From assembly GCA_013298025.1 (NCBI GenBank), contig JAAFJE010000001.1:310001-374000 (forward strand): a stretch of DNA of 64,000 nucleotides. The letters run 5' to 3'. This DNA comes from Cytophagales bacterium. GTDB taxonomy: Bacteria > Bacteroidota > Bacteroidia > Cytophagales > Spirosomataceae. Numbering within the stretch: the first letter of the stretch is position 1; the number at the start of each line of letters is the position of its first letter. Of the stretch, positions 37,085 through 45,115 are shown in pieces. The position numbers and the translations under genes are program-made. The notes under the pieces are model-generated. The model saw nothing but the letters and a program-made list of their open reading frames with translations, had not been told where the DNA came from and did not search any database.

Positions 37085-37204
37085 CACGGGTTTTACATCA
37101 GGCGGGCTGACGTACAGACTTGGAGTTTTGTGCATTGAACGAACTTTAGTAATAGCATTTGTGCTTGGAAACTCGCCCGAACGCAAAGCCCTATCCGTTA
37201 TGCC
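37081..37204. repeat. attC-like imperfect inverted repeat 1
   Basis: CTAACACGGGTTTT...TCAGGCGGG on the left pairs imperfectly with CTCGCCCGA...AAAGCCC...CGTTATGC on the right. Left and right cores (CTAAC and GTTATGC) approximate RYYYAAC and GTTRRRY. Total length is about 122 bp with a variable centre, as in attC sites. No integrase gene is in the window. Confidence 0.55.
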
Positions 37205-37264
37205 CAATGCTACCATGCAACAGTGCTAACTTCAACAGACCAAATTTTTTAGTAAATTTGACCC

Positions 37265-37469
37265 ATGACAGTAAAGGAAAAAGAGAAATATAAAGCGGAC
37301 TTTAAAAAAGCACTTGGCAATTTCACGACCACGTTAGAAAAATACGTTTCTACCGATAATGGTCAAAGAAGGAAAAACCACAAAAATTACCAACCTCAAA
37401 GATTTTTTGGAATTTAAAGGCAGAACGGATTTGTGGAATAAAATTGTAACAAGAACTTCAAAAGAGTAA
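37265..37469 (+). pseudogene. Remnant of a probable EcoRV-type restriction endonuclease
   Basis: Two short frames run together here. Frame 1 (37265-37417) starts MTVKEKEKYKADFKKALGNF and is a plausible protein N-terminus up to about residue 33. Frame 2, from 37359 to a stop at 37469, ends KITNLKDFLEFKGR... and sits 4 bases before the methyltransferase ATG. Its tail resembles the C-terminus of EcoRV as I recall it (I-S-x-Y-R-N-W-x-Y-R-G-R pattern). The most economical reading is a nuclease gene with a large internal deletion and a frame change, leaving about 67 codons of an expected ~245. Identification rests on short segments and context. Confidence 0.5.
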
Positions 37470-37473
37470 GCCT

Positions 37474-38400
37474 ATGAAAGTCATTGTACCACCCATAAAA
37501 AGTCAGGGTATTAAAACCAAACTCGTTCCTTGGATAAAGGATTTGGTAAACAGAGCCAATCAAAAAGGAAAATGGATAGAGCCGTTTTTAGGAACTGGTG
37601 TAGTCGCATTTAATTCGGGTTATAAAAAGGCAATTCTAAACGATACCAATCCTCATATAATTGGCTTTTACAAAGGAATACAAAACAAGACAATTTCTGC
37701 ACCTTTAATGAAGCAATATTTGGAAGAAGAAGGTAAACTATTAAGCGAAGCTGAAAATAACGGCTATGAACATTATTTAAAAGTTCGTACTCGTTTCAAC
37801 AGTGGGGAGTTTTCGCCTTATGATTTTATTTTTCTTTCACGAGCAGGCTTTAATGGAATGATGCGTTTTGGAAGTAAAGGAAATTGGAATATTCCATTTT
37901 GTAAAAAACCCGACCGTTTCGCACAAGCATATATTACGAAAATAACCAACCAAGTTGCAACCGTTTCGCAAATTATCCAACCTGAACCTAATTGGGTATT
38001 TCACAACAAGTCATTTGCTGATATCATTCCTCTGGCGACAGAAAACGACATCATTTATTGTGACCCACCTTATTATGGCAGACACGTTGACTATTATAAC
38101 GGCTGGACAGAACAGGACGAAGAACTACTGTTTAAACTGCTTTCAGAAACCAAAGCAAAATTTATTCTCTCAACGTGGCATCATAACGACTGGCGAGAAA
38201 ATGAAATGATTAATAAGTTTTGGAGCAAATTCAACATTGTTACCAAAGACCATTTTTATCACAATGGCGGCAGCATCGAAAACAGGCGGACAGTTGTGGA
38301 AGCTCTTGTTTGTAATTTTGACACAGACCAAATAGACCAACACAATCACGGACAGAAAACCAAACCAAAAGAACAACAATTGGAACTGGTTTGGGCCTAA
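37474..38400 (+). CDS. DNA adenine-N6 methyltransferase, M.EcoRV-like (D12 class)
   Basis: This 308-residue alpha-class methyltransferase has VPPIKSQGIKTKLVPWI at the N-terminus, motif I EPFLGTG (36-42) and the catalytic DPPY (197-200). The N-terminus, FCKKP.RFAQAYITKI.NQV and STWHHND segments closely resemble M.EcoRV as I recall it, so GATATC is the likely target. It starts 4 bases after the nuclease remnant. With the nuclease lost it would be an orphan methylase that still marks DNA. Confidence 0.83.
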   Translation: MKVIVPPIKSQGIKTKLVPWIKDLVNRANQKGKWIEPFLGTGVVAFNSGYKKAILNDTNPHIIGFYKGIQNKTISAPLMKQYLEEEGKLLSEAENNGYEHYLKVRTRFNSGEFSPYDFIFLSRAGFNGMMRFGSKGNWNIPFCKKPDRFAQAYITKITNQVATVSQIIQPEPNWVFHNKSFADIIPLATENDIIYCDPPYYGRHVDYYNGWTEQDEELLFKLLSETKAKFILSTWHHNDWRENEMINKFWSKFNIVTKDHFYHNGGSIENRRTVVEALVCNFDTDQIDQHNHGQKTKPKEQQLELVWA

Positions 38401-38551
38401 CGACAAGAAGCACTGGGCAAAACGTTTAACCCTGATGAAGCATTGCAAAGAGGCTCTTTTGTGTAGCGCTAAGAAGCTAATATGTGATGTCGTAGCCGTC
38501 ACACATCAGACAGACCATATCAAATAATATTGTTTACAACCATCCAAACGT

Positions 38552-39952
38552 ATGTTAAGTTTTTTTAGGGTAAATGCCCTGTACCAAATTTTTAGTTTAC
38601 TCATTTTATTGGTACTTTCTCGAATACCTAGTTATCTTTTCGGTTTGCCCAATTTGATACCCGAACTGCAATGGATGTTGGTAGGCGAACAAATCAATAA
38701 GGGCTTTGTGATGTATTCCGATATTTGGGATAATACCGCCCCTTTGTCGGCATTGGTGTATGCTGGCATCGACAAGGTGTTTGGGCGTTCGGTGGCGGCG
38801 TATCAGCTATTAGCCTTGATGGTCAGTGCTTTTCAGGTGATTTATTTCAACGTGGTGATTAACAACCGAGATATTATGCCCAAACGCAATTACCTGCCGG
38901 GGCTGATGTATATTGTATTTTTGAACGTGTCGTTCGACTGCTGTACGTTGTCGCCTGTGTTGATGGGTAATAGCTTTTTGCTGTTGGCTTTTGGTACGAT
39001 TGTCAAACAAATCAACCGCTTGGAGGCAACCGATGAGGTGTTTGAAATCGGCTTTATGATAGGCATTGCAACCTTGTTTTATCCGCCAGCTTGTGTATTT
39101 ATTACGTGGGCTACGGCATCGTTGTTGTTTTTTAGTGGGGCTACAATCCGCCAGCATTCCTTGGCTCTTTTTGGCTTTATTTTTCCTTTGTTTCTGACTG
39201 CCTTGTTTTTTTATATCAATGGTACTTACGAAGACTTTTCTCGCAACTTCATTTCTTCGGTACTCGAAATTCGCCAGTACGACCTCAACGACTTCAAAGC
39301 CTTATTGGCTACTTTATTATTGCCTTTGAGCATTGGTGTTTTGGGCTTTTTGCGGCTGGTCAATGTAACGGGCTTTGTCAATTTTCAAATTCGTTGCCAA
39401 CAAGTCATGATGCTTTGGGGTCTTACAGGAGTATTATCTATAGGCTTGATGCCTTTCATTGCACCGATGCAGTTCATTTTATTTGTGCCTGCTATCGCTT
39501 TCTTTGCGGTAAACTTTTTCAATAGTTTTAAAAAACAATGGTTAGCCGAGCTTACCTTTTTGGCATCGTTGGGTTTGATTGTGTTTTTATACTATGAAGG
39601 AGCGTATGGCGACAAAGATTCGTTTGCTAATTTGAGTAATTTGAAACTACAACGCAAGGTTGATTGGCAAATCAAAAATCAAAAAGTGCTGGTTTTGGGT
39701 AATGGCATGGAAGAATACCTCGACAACTATGCAGCTACGCCTTATCTCAACTGGAATTTGGCTAAATATGAACTAGAAAATCTCGATAATTACGAAAATG
39801 TGATTAGTATTCTCCGAAATTTTGAGAAAGATACGCCCGATGTTATTATTGATAAAGCCAAACTAGCCCCCAAATTGTTTAAGAGGATTCCTGCTTTGGC
39901 CCGCAAATACCAAGAAACGACTAAAGGTGTGTATATAAAGGTGAAAGGATAA
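38552..39952 (+). CDS. Polytopic membrane protein, DUF6427-like
   Basis: This 466-residue protein has about ten membrane helices and a short hydrophilic C-terminal domain (from about residue 365). The N-terminal loop (ELQWMLVGEQINKGFVMYSDIWDNTAPL) recalls the first loop of GT-C glycosyltransferases, and Bacteroidota proteins of this shape are filed as DUF6427. No catalytic residue can be assigned with certainty. It ends just before a long non-coding repeat array. Confidence 0.55.
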   Translation: MLSFFRVNALYQIFSLLILLVLSRIPSYLFGLPNLIPELQWMLVGEQINKGFVMYSDIWDNTAPLSALVYAGIDKVFGRSVAAYQLLALMVSAFQVIYFNVVINNRDIMPKRNYLPGLMYIVFLNVSFDCCTLSPVLMGNSFLLLAFGTIVKQINRLEATDEVFEIGFMIGIATLFYPPACVFITWATASLLFFSGATIRQHSLALFGFIFPLFLTALFFYINGTYEDFSRNFISSVLEIRQYDLNDFKALLATLLLPLSIGVLGFLRLVNVTGFVNFQIRCQQVMMLWGLTGVLSIGLMPFIAPMQFILFVPAIAFFAVNFFNSFKKQWLAELTFLASLGLIVFLYYEGAYGDKDSFANLSNLKLQRKVDWQIKNQKVLVLGNGMEEYLDNYAATPYLNWNLAKYELENLDNYENVISILRNFEKDTPDVIIDKAKLAPKLFKRIPALARKYQETTKGVYIKVKG

Positions 39953-39968
39953 CTCAAATGGTTGTACC

Positions 39969-40285
39969 AACAGTCGTTTTTTTTACTCCTCCAACTTGAA
40001 ATACGCTTCCGACGGCTGTTTTTTTCTCCCTCCAAATTGGAGCATAAAAAAGATAGCCGTTTTTTTACTCCTCCAACTTGAAACACACTTCCGACAGCAG
40101 TTTTTTTCTCCCTTCAAATTGGAGCATAAAAAAGATAGCCGTTTTTTTACTCCTCCAACTTGAAACATACTTCCGACGGCTGTTTTTTTCTTCCTCCAAA
40201 TTGGAGCATAAAAAAGATAGCCATTTTTTTACTCCTCCAAATTGAAACACGCTTCCGACAGCCGTTTTTTTCTTCCTCCAAACAG
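39969..40285. repeat. 41-bp nested tandem repeat (82-bp higher-order period)
   Basis: The array has an 82-bp period, with ACTCCTCCAAC/A words starting at 39985, 40067, 40149 and 40231. Each 82-bp unit splits into two diverged 41-bp halves, A (GAYAGCCG-T7-ACTCCTCCAA...) and B (GACRGCYG-T7-CTYCCTYCAA...). About 7.5 half-units are present. Half B contains the palindrome CTCCAAATTGGAG. It lies between convergent genes. Confidence 0.9.
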
Positions 40286-40352
40286 AAAGACCTAAAACTA
40301 TTCTAATCAAAGCTTGTGCTATCTTGTTTTGAACAAAAACTTTATTTCACAA

Positions 40353-40405
40353 AAAAATCCTATTGGTATTTCTTTTAACGGAAAGAAATACCAATAGGAT
40401 TTTGG
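40353..40405 (-). terminator. Terminator after the L,D-transpeptidase gene
   Basis: A 22-bp perfect stem (AAAATCCTATTGGTATTTCT paired with its complement) with a short loop is followed on the minus strand by a T-run. Confidence 0.9.
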
Positions 40406-40440
40406 AGCATTAAAGCCCTTATATAACAAAATATAGCTGC

Positions 40441-41190
40441 CTAAAACGCCATGTATTCACCTGCTGCTGTAATCGTGACCGTAGGCAATTGATGTTTGGT
40501 TTCAAAAATATCGTAACCCGGCTTCAACCAAGACCAAAACTTGAGCAATTCGCTATTGGTAGCATAACTTTCCTGCAAAGTTTTGTAATTACTATCGTTT
40601 AGTTTGGTCGGGAAAATATGCACGGGAATATCCTTGCCATTCGACTTGGCACGCACTGCCAGCAAGTACAATTCTTTCATCGAATCATCGCCAATTGGGA
40701 AGCATCCGATAGTCAGACAAGAACCATGAATAAAAATATTATCTCCTGGATTGATAGGGTCGGCAAATTTTAAGTCGGACGCATTGGGGTAGCTTACACG
40801 CATCGACAAATGATATTGGCTTTGTGGATTGAACAAATCGACGGTATAAAAACCTTCGGGCATTTGTCTGTCGCCCGATTTTCGTTTAGGGCCAAGCGTA
40901 CCCGAATTGGCACAAACCGCATACGTTTGAAGCAAGACAAAACGAGCATCGCCTTTGTTTCTGCCCCAGACTTCTAATTGTTGTTCTTTTTTAAAAATTC
41001 TAATAAACAACTCTACATTTGTCGGTTTAATTCCTTTGCTTGTCAACAAATCTTCTATAACTTTACTTTTAGCTTGTTGAGCGTCACGCACCTTGGCGTA
41101 TTTGAGTTGTGCCTGCAAGAACGACTGAGCGCTTGTGTTTAGGCTGATTAGCCCCAAAAACGCCGTGATTATACATAAGATTTTCTTCAT
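40441..41190 (-). CDS. Secreted L,D-transpeptidase (YkuD/YafK type)
   Basis: This 249-residue protein has a signal peptide (ending NTSAQ) and a YkuD-type catalytic domain: the conserved histidine and nucleophile are in IHGSCLTIGCFPIGD (His155, Cys163). The MPEGFYTV and NPGDNIFIHG lines are typical of the YafK subgroup. Such enzymes act on peptidoglycan stem peptides in the periplasm, forming cross-links or cleaving bonds to bound proteins. It is monocistronic with its own terminator. Confidence 0.85.
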   Translation of the reverse strand: MKKILCIITAFLGLISLNTSAQSFLQAQLKYAKVRDAQQAKSKVIEDLLTSKGIKPTNVELFIRIFKKEQQLEVWGRNKGDARFVLLQTYAVCANSGTLGPKRKSGDRQMPEGFYTVDLFNPQSQYHLSMRVSYPNASDLKFADPINPGDNIFIHGSCLTIGCFPIGDDSMKELYLLAVRAKSNGKDIPVHIFPTKLNDSNYKTLQESYATNSELLKFWSWLKPGYDIFETKHQLPTVTITAAGEYMAF

Positions 41191-41333
41191 AATAGTACTT
41201 TTTTTATGGGTATTTGTATTTGTGTAAAGATATTAAGTTAGTCTGTATTTTTTTCAATAATTTCTCCTGAAATTTACTTATGTTTAAAAAATAAAACACG
41301 ACCGCCTTCGTGTAACAATTGCTTTAGTAGCCT

Positions 41334-41630
41334 ATGATTACCGTACAAGAGTTTATTACCACGTTGCAAGAACCTCAGCCCCCGCAAGCATTTAGCCAAT
41401 TGCTCCAAGCACTTTGGTACGATGCCAAAGGAGATTGGAATGCCGCCCATGAAATCGCCCAATCGAAAGAAGGCACTAGAACGTATGATAGGCTACACGC
41501 TTATCTCCATCGAAAAGAAGGAGACAACTGGAACGCCAACTATTGGTACAGGCGTGCCAAAACTACCATGCCAACAATTTCACTAGACGACGAATGGAAC
41601 AACTTATTACAAGCATTTCAAAACCTTTGA
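41334..41630 (+). CDS. Small conserved protein of unknown function (98 residues)
   Basis: This 98-residue cytoplasmic protein has a YDRLHAYLHRKEGDNWNANYWYRRA segment, which resembles a small family of uncharacterised bacterial proteins with the same AYLHRKEGD...YWYxRA pattern. I cannot assign a function. The next gene starts 5 bases downstream, so the two are probably co-transcribed. Confidence 0.65.
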   Translation: MITVQEFITTLQEPQPPQAFSQLLQALWYDAKGDWNAAHEIAQSKEGTRTYDRLHAYLHRKEGDNWNANYWYRRAKTTMPTISLDDEWNNLLQAFQNL

Positions 41631-41635
41631 ATGCC

Positions 41636-42382
41636 ATGATTGAGCAAAAAACAATAGACGATATTCTCTTGTCGCTAGACGCAATCATAGCCAAATCACA
41701 AGCCGACAGTTCTCGCATTGGCTATTTTGCCTGTGTGTATAGAAAAATCGTGCGTGCCATGCACGAGCAAACCGAAGCGGAAGTCTTCGACGACGCTCCA
41801 CGTGTGCAACGCCTATTAATGGTGTTGGTCAGACGCTATTTAGACGCTTATAACGCTTACGCACACAAACACGAAACATCTGACTCTTGGCGGCTATGTT
41901 TTGAAGCGAGCAAACGAGATGACATCACCCTAATACAGCATATATTGCTTGGGCTAAATGCCTTAGTCAATGTAGATTTAGGCATTGCCGTTTCGCAGGT
42001 ATCAGTACATAAAAGCGTAAATACCATTGAGGATGATTTTCTTCGATTTATCCAAATTTTAGTAGCAGTAATCAATAGTATCCAAACCGAGCTAGAAGAA
42101 ATTTGGATACCGATGCGCACTTTGGATAAAATTTCCCTCAAAAATGTAGGTATCATTCATTTCAATATGCACTTGTCGAAAGAACACGCTTGGAACGTGG
42201 CACGAGAATTGTCGCATTTGAGGTTTAACCAGCATAAAACATTTATCGAGCATTTGGATAAAACGGTAGAATCGTGGGGACAAAAGATTTTGAAGCCTAG
42301 TCTTACCCAAAAACCTTATTTGAAGCTCATCAAATGGAGCGAATTACCAGAACCAACCCAAGTAATAGAAGTATTGAAATAA
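41636..42382 (+). CDS. DUF5995 family protein
   Basis: The ATG at 41636 is preferred over 41543, which would overlap the upstream gene heavily. The 248-residue protein fits DUF5995: SSRIGYFACVYRKIVRAM, then VLVRRYLDAYNAY, and DDITLIQHILLGLNALVNVDLGIAV with an HxxxxxNAHxxxDL-like histidine. It looks all-helical and soluble. The histidine and acidic residues hint at a metal site, but no activity is known to me. Confidence 0.75.
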   Translation: MIEQKTIDDILLSLDAIIAKSQADSSRIGYFACVYRKIVRAMHEQTEAEVFDDAPRVQRLLMVLVRRYLDAYNAYAHKHETSDSWRLCFEASKRDDITLIQHILLGLNALVNVDLGIAVSQVSVHKSVNTIEDDFLRFIQILVAVINSIQTELEEIWIPMRTLDKISLKNVGIIHFNMHLSKEHAWNVARELSHLRFNQHKTFIEHLDKTVESWGQKILKPSLTQKPYLKLIKWSELPEPTQVIEVLK

Positions 42383-42412
42383 AACGTTATTGTAGCAATA
42401 ACGTTTTATTTT
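42381..42412 (+). terminator. Terminator after the DUF5995 gene
   Basis: AAAACGTTATTG and CAATAACGTTTT form a perfect 12-bp stem with a 3-base loop, followed by ATTTT. Confidence 0.8.
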
Positions 42413-42446
42413 GCTAGAGCAATCAGCTTCATATACCTATATTTTT

Positions 42447-42454
42447 TATCTTTG
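42447..42454 (+). promoter_or_regulatory. Candidate metF -7 box
   Basis: TATCTTTG is an exact TAnnTTTG match 28 bases before the metF ATG; the -33 region has no clear TTTG. Confidence 0.5.
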
Positions 42455-42481
42455 CAAGCATCATTTTGCAAAGAATTTATT

Positions 42482-43435
42482 ATGACAAAAATCACGCAAT
42501 ATATTGAAGAGGCAAAGGGTAAAACCCTGTTTTCTTTTGAAATCATTCCGCCTGTCAAAGGCGAAAGCATTCACACCTTGATGAACAACCTAGAGCCATT
42601 GATGGAGTTTAATCCACCTTTTGTTGAGGTAACTTACCACAGAGAAGAATTTATCGAAAAAATCATCAATGGCCGCATCGAACGCATTCCTACACGCAAA
42701 CGCCCCGGTACAGTGGGCATTTGTGCCTCGCTTATCAATCGCTTTAAAGTTGATGCCGTTCCCCACGTGATTTGTGGCGGATTTACCAAAGAAGAAACCG
42801 AAGATTTTTTGTTTGATTTGCATTACTTGGGCATCGACAACGTATTGGTGTTGCGTGGCGATCCCGTAAAAGGGAATCCTGCCTTTATCCCAGAAAAGGG
42901 AGGCCATGCTTATGCCAGCGAATTGCTCCAGCAAGTTGTACGAATGAATGAGGGCAAATTGCTGCATGATGAAACGGAGTCGTCGCCCACCAATTTTTGT
43001 ATTGGCGTAGCGGGCTATCCAGAAAAGCATTTTGAAGCACCCAATTTTCAGGTCGATTTCGATTATCTAAAGAAAAAAGTAGCACTTGGGGCCAATTATA
43101 TTGTGACACAGATGTTTTTTGATAACCAAAAATACCTTGACTTTGTGGCGAAATGTCGTGCAGAAGGGATTCTTGTACCTATTATTCCAGGACTCAAACC
43201 TTTGGCTACCAAAAAACAACTGACCGTATTGCCAAGGGTTTTTCATTTAGACATTCCACAAGATTTGGTGGAAGCCGTAAATGCTTGCGACAACGACAAA
43301 GACGTAAAGCAAGTGGGCATAGAGTGGTGCATTCAGCAATGCAAAGAACTGATGGCACTCGGAGCACCCGTCTTGCATTTTTATACCATGAGCAAATCGG
43401 AAAGCACTAAAAAAATAGCCCAAGCTATTTTCTAA
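42482..43435 (+). CDS. metF: Methylenetetrahydrofolate reductase
   Basis: The ATG at 42482 (MTKITQYIEEAKGKTLFSFEI) follows the promoter box by 28 bases; the longer ORF would overlap it. The 317-residue flavoprotein has the TIM-barrel pattern of MetF: FSFEIIPP with the catalytic glutamate, VEVTYH, VLRGDP, and QMFFDNQKYLDFV. It reduces 5,10-methylene-THF to 5-methyl-THF for methionine synthesis. No other methionine-pathway gene flanks it. Confidence 0.95.
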   Translation: MTKITQYIEEAKGKTLFSFEIIPPVKGESIHTLMNNLEPLMEFNPPFVEVTYHREEFIEKIINGRIERIPTRKRPGTVGICASLINRFKVDAVPHVICGGFTKEETEDFLFDLHYLGIDNVLVLRGDPVKGNPAFIPEKGGHAYASELLQQVVRMNEGKLLHDETESSPTNFCIGVAGYPEKHFEAPNFQVDFDYLKKKVALGANYIVTQMFFDNQKYLDFVAKCRAEGILVPIIPGLKPLATKKQLTVLPRVFHLDIPQDLVEAVNACDNDKDVKQVGIEWCIQQCKELMALGAPVLHFYTMSKSESTKKIAQAIF

Positions 43436-43544
43436 GCGTATCGGCAACAGCTCATAAACCCAACATATCTACAACCGACGCATAAGAATACGAACTGAAA
43501 GATTTTTGCTGTAAAATAAGGCAAACGATAGATATTTAATATTG

Positions 43545-43552
43545 TATCTTTG
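43545..43552 (+). promoter_or_regulatory. Candidate -7 box before the EEP-fold gene
   Basis: TATCTTTG matches TAnnTTTG exactly, giving a leader of about 75 bases; the -33 element is weak. Confidence 0.45.
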
Positions 43553-43634
43553 TTATAAAAAGTTCCTAACCAATAAAGCTTTGTTGGTTTATAGTATCTC
43601 ACTTGTTTATATGTCATAATTTTATACAACAGCA

Positions 43635-44498
43635 ATGGTTAAAATTATTAGTTGGAATACAAATAAAAAGAAAACAGCATTTATACAAAATGCCTTGACA
43701 GAGCTTGCTTTGGAACAAGAACCAGAGATTTTTGTATTTCAGGAATGCTTAGGACAATATGTAAACACCATATTAGACCCACATTATGAGGAAATTCCCT
43801 ATCCAGGTAATGGTATAAATCGACGAGTGAGAATTTTTCTAAAGCAAAATACTTTTATCAAATATGCCATTAAAACGGCTTTTCAAAATAAGTTGGTCTT
43901 TGTTCACTTAAAAAAAAGGGGAGGCTTAGAAGATTTTAATATTGCTGGCGTACATTTATACAGTAAACTCAACACAGAAAGGCAACAGCTATGGCAAAAC
44001 AAACCTATAGTTGAAACAATTGAGTTATACGAAAAACATCAAACCAACAATAATAGAACTATCTTAATTGGAGATTTGAATTACAATCCATACGACACAA
44101 CGCTTTCTGACCCTTTTGTATTTAATGCTATTGAGAACCAACATCTTATTCATAATTTTAGCATAAACCCTATTGGGCAGAGAAACCACAAAAACTATTG
44201 GTACAATCCTATGTGGAATCTTCTTGGCGATTATGATTTTAGAAACAGTTCTAACAAAATCGCTACTGGAACTTTTTTCTTATACAATGAATCTGAAGTT
44301 CCCTATTGGAATTTGATTGATGGAGCATTGCTAAGACCTAGTATCATGAATAGAGTAGATTACCAACAAACAGAAGTGTTGACAGCAACTGCCCAAAGAC
44401 AATTTTTAAAACCTTTTATCATACGACCTGATGAATCTTTCTTAGTTGATGATTTCTCAGACCACCTTCCATTAAAAATTACCTTAAATATACATTGA
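43635..44498 (+). CDS. Endonuclease/exonuclease/phosphatase-fold protein
   Basis: This 287-residue protein has the EEP (DNase I-like) catalytic layout: IISWNTN at the start, FQEC with the metal-binding Glu37, GVHLYSK with His107, LIGDLNYNPYD with Asp147 and Asn149, and DFSDHLPL with Asp276-His277. All core residues are present, so it should be a metal-dependent nuclease or phosphodiesterase. The next gene begins 1 base after its stop. An attC-like repeat follows the pair, suggesting the two genes form a mobile unit. Substrate unknown. Confidence 0.8.
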   Translation: MVKIISWNTNKKKTAFIQNALTELALEQEPEIFVFQECLGQYVNTILDPHYEEIPYPGNGINRRVRIFLKQNTFIKYAIKTAFQNKLVFVHLKKRGGLEDFNIAGVHLYSKLNTERQQLWQNKPIVETIELYEKHQTNNNRTILIGDLNYNPYDTTLSDPFVFNAIENQHLIHNFSINPIGQRNHKNYWYNPMWNLLGDYDFRNSSNKIATGTFFLYNESEVPYWNLIDGALLRPSIMNRVDYQQTEVLTATAQRQFLKPFIIRPDESFLVDDFSDHLPLKITLNIH

Positions 44499-44499
44499 C

Positions 44500-44922
44500 A
44501 TGAGCAAAATATGGGAAATATCTGGGGAAGCACCTAAAACGGATGAAAACCCTGAAAAAATACTAAACGAATACGCAAGCCGACTGAAAGATGACACCGA
44601 TGGTAAATTTGTAGGTTTAGTCACAGAAACGATACAAGAAGATACGGCTTCGGCAACCTATGCCCTTTACATAGTTGTTCCAGCATTAAAGAGTTATATG
44701 TATAGGCTTATAGAAGTAAATAGTCAAGACCTTGTAGCACCGTATCCTGTAGAGCTACGATTGTTTGCAAAAGACCCCAAATACCACAAGAGCTTCTATG
44801 CACAAGACGCAAAAAGCTATAGGTTAAAACTAGAAGAGTTGATTAAAAGTGCCGCAACAAAAGCGATTTTAGTGCATTTAAAAACACTGATAGAGATAAA
44901 AAAAGAATACAGTAAAGAGTAA
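44500..44922 (+). CDS. Unknown 140-residue partner of the EEP-fold gene
   Basis: I do not recognise this small alpha/beta protein. It is cytoplasmic, with an N-terminal acidic helix (NPEKILNEYASRLKDDTDG), central strands (ASATYALYIVVPALKSYMYRLIEV) and a C-terminal helix. Its ATG is 1 base after the nuclease-like gene's stop, so translation is coupled. It could be an immunity, sensor or regulatory partner, but that is only positional inference. Confidence 0.6.
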   Translation: MSKIWEISGEAPKTDENPEKILNEYASRLKDDTDGKFVGLVTETIQEDTASATYALYIVVPALKSYMYRLIEVNSQDLVAPYPVELRLFAKDPKYHKSFYAQDAKSYRLKLEELIKSAATKAILVHLKTLIEIKKEYSKE

Positions 44923-44930
44923 TAAAATAC

Positions 44931-45064
44931 CGCTAACAACAATAGGGCAAAAGGCAGACTAAGGTACTTTATAGAAGTTTTCAGCATTCATAACAGTGTG
45001 CAAGCAGTTGTAAAATTTTTATTCTTAGCCAAGCCATAAAATAGTACCTTACAGCCTGTTGTGT
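44931..45064. repeat. attC-like imperfect inverted repeat 2
   Basis: CTAACAACAATAGGGC...TAAGGTACTTTAT on the left pairs imperfectly with ATAAAATAGTACCTTACAGCC...TGTTGTGT on the right. The outer cores CTAAC and GTTGTGT resemble those of repeat 1, and total length is about 131 bp. It lies directly after the two-gene EEP unit and before the histidine kinase gene. Confidence 0.55.
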
Positions 45065-45115
45065 TTTTACAAGATTTCCACTATTATAGATTATAGCACA
45101 CTCTTTTCTGATTGT

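Noticed and set aside
38395-38560. Third attC-like site after the M.EcoRV-like gene
   Set aside because: GCCTAAC is a good left core, but I could not find a matching right core or pairing arms within a normal distance.
39969-40285. CRISPR array
   Set aside because: The repeated units are contiguous and spacers are not unique; no cas genes are present.
39790-40310. Minus-strand ORFs with repeated FQVGGVKKRLSFLCSNL-like peptides
   Set aside because: They are the translation of the 41/82-bp DNA repeat in shifting frames; the 82-bp period is not a multiple of three and one ORF overlaps the membrane protein gene.
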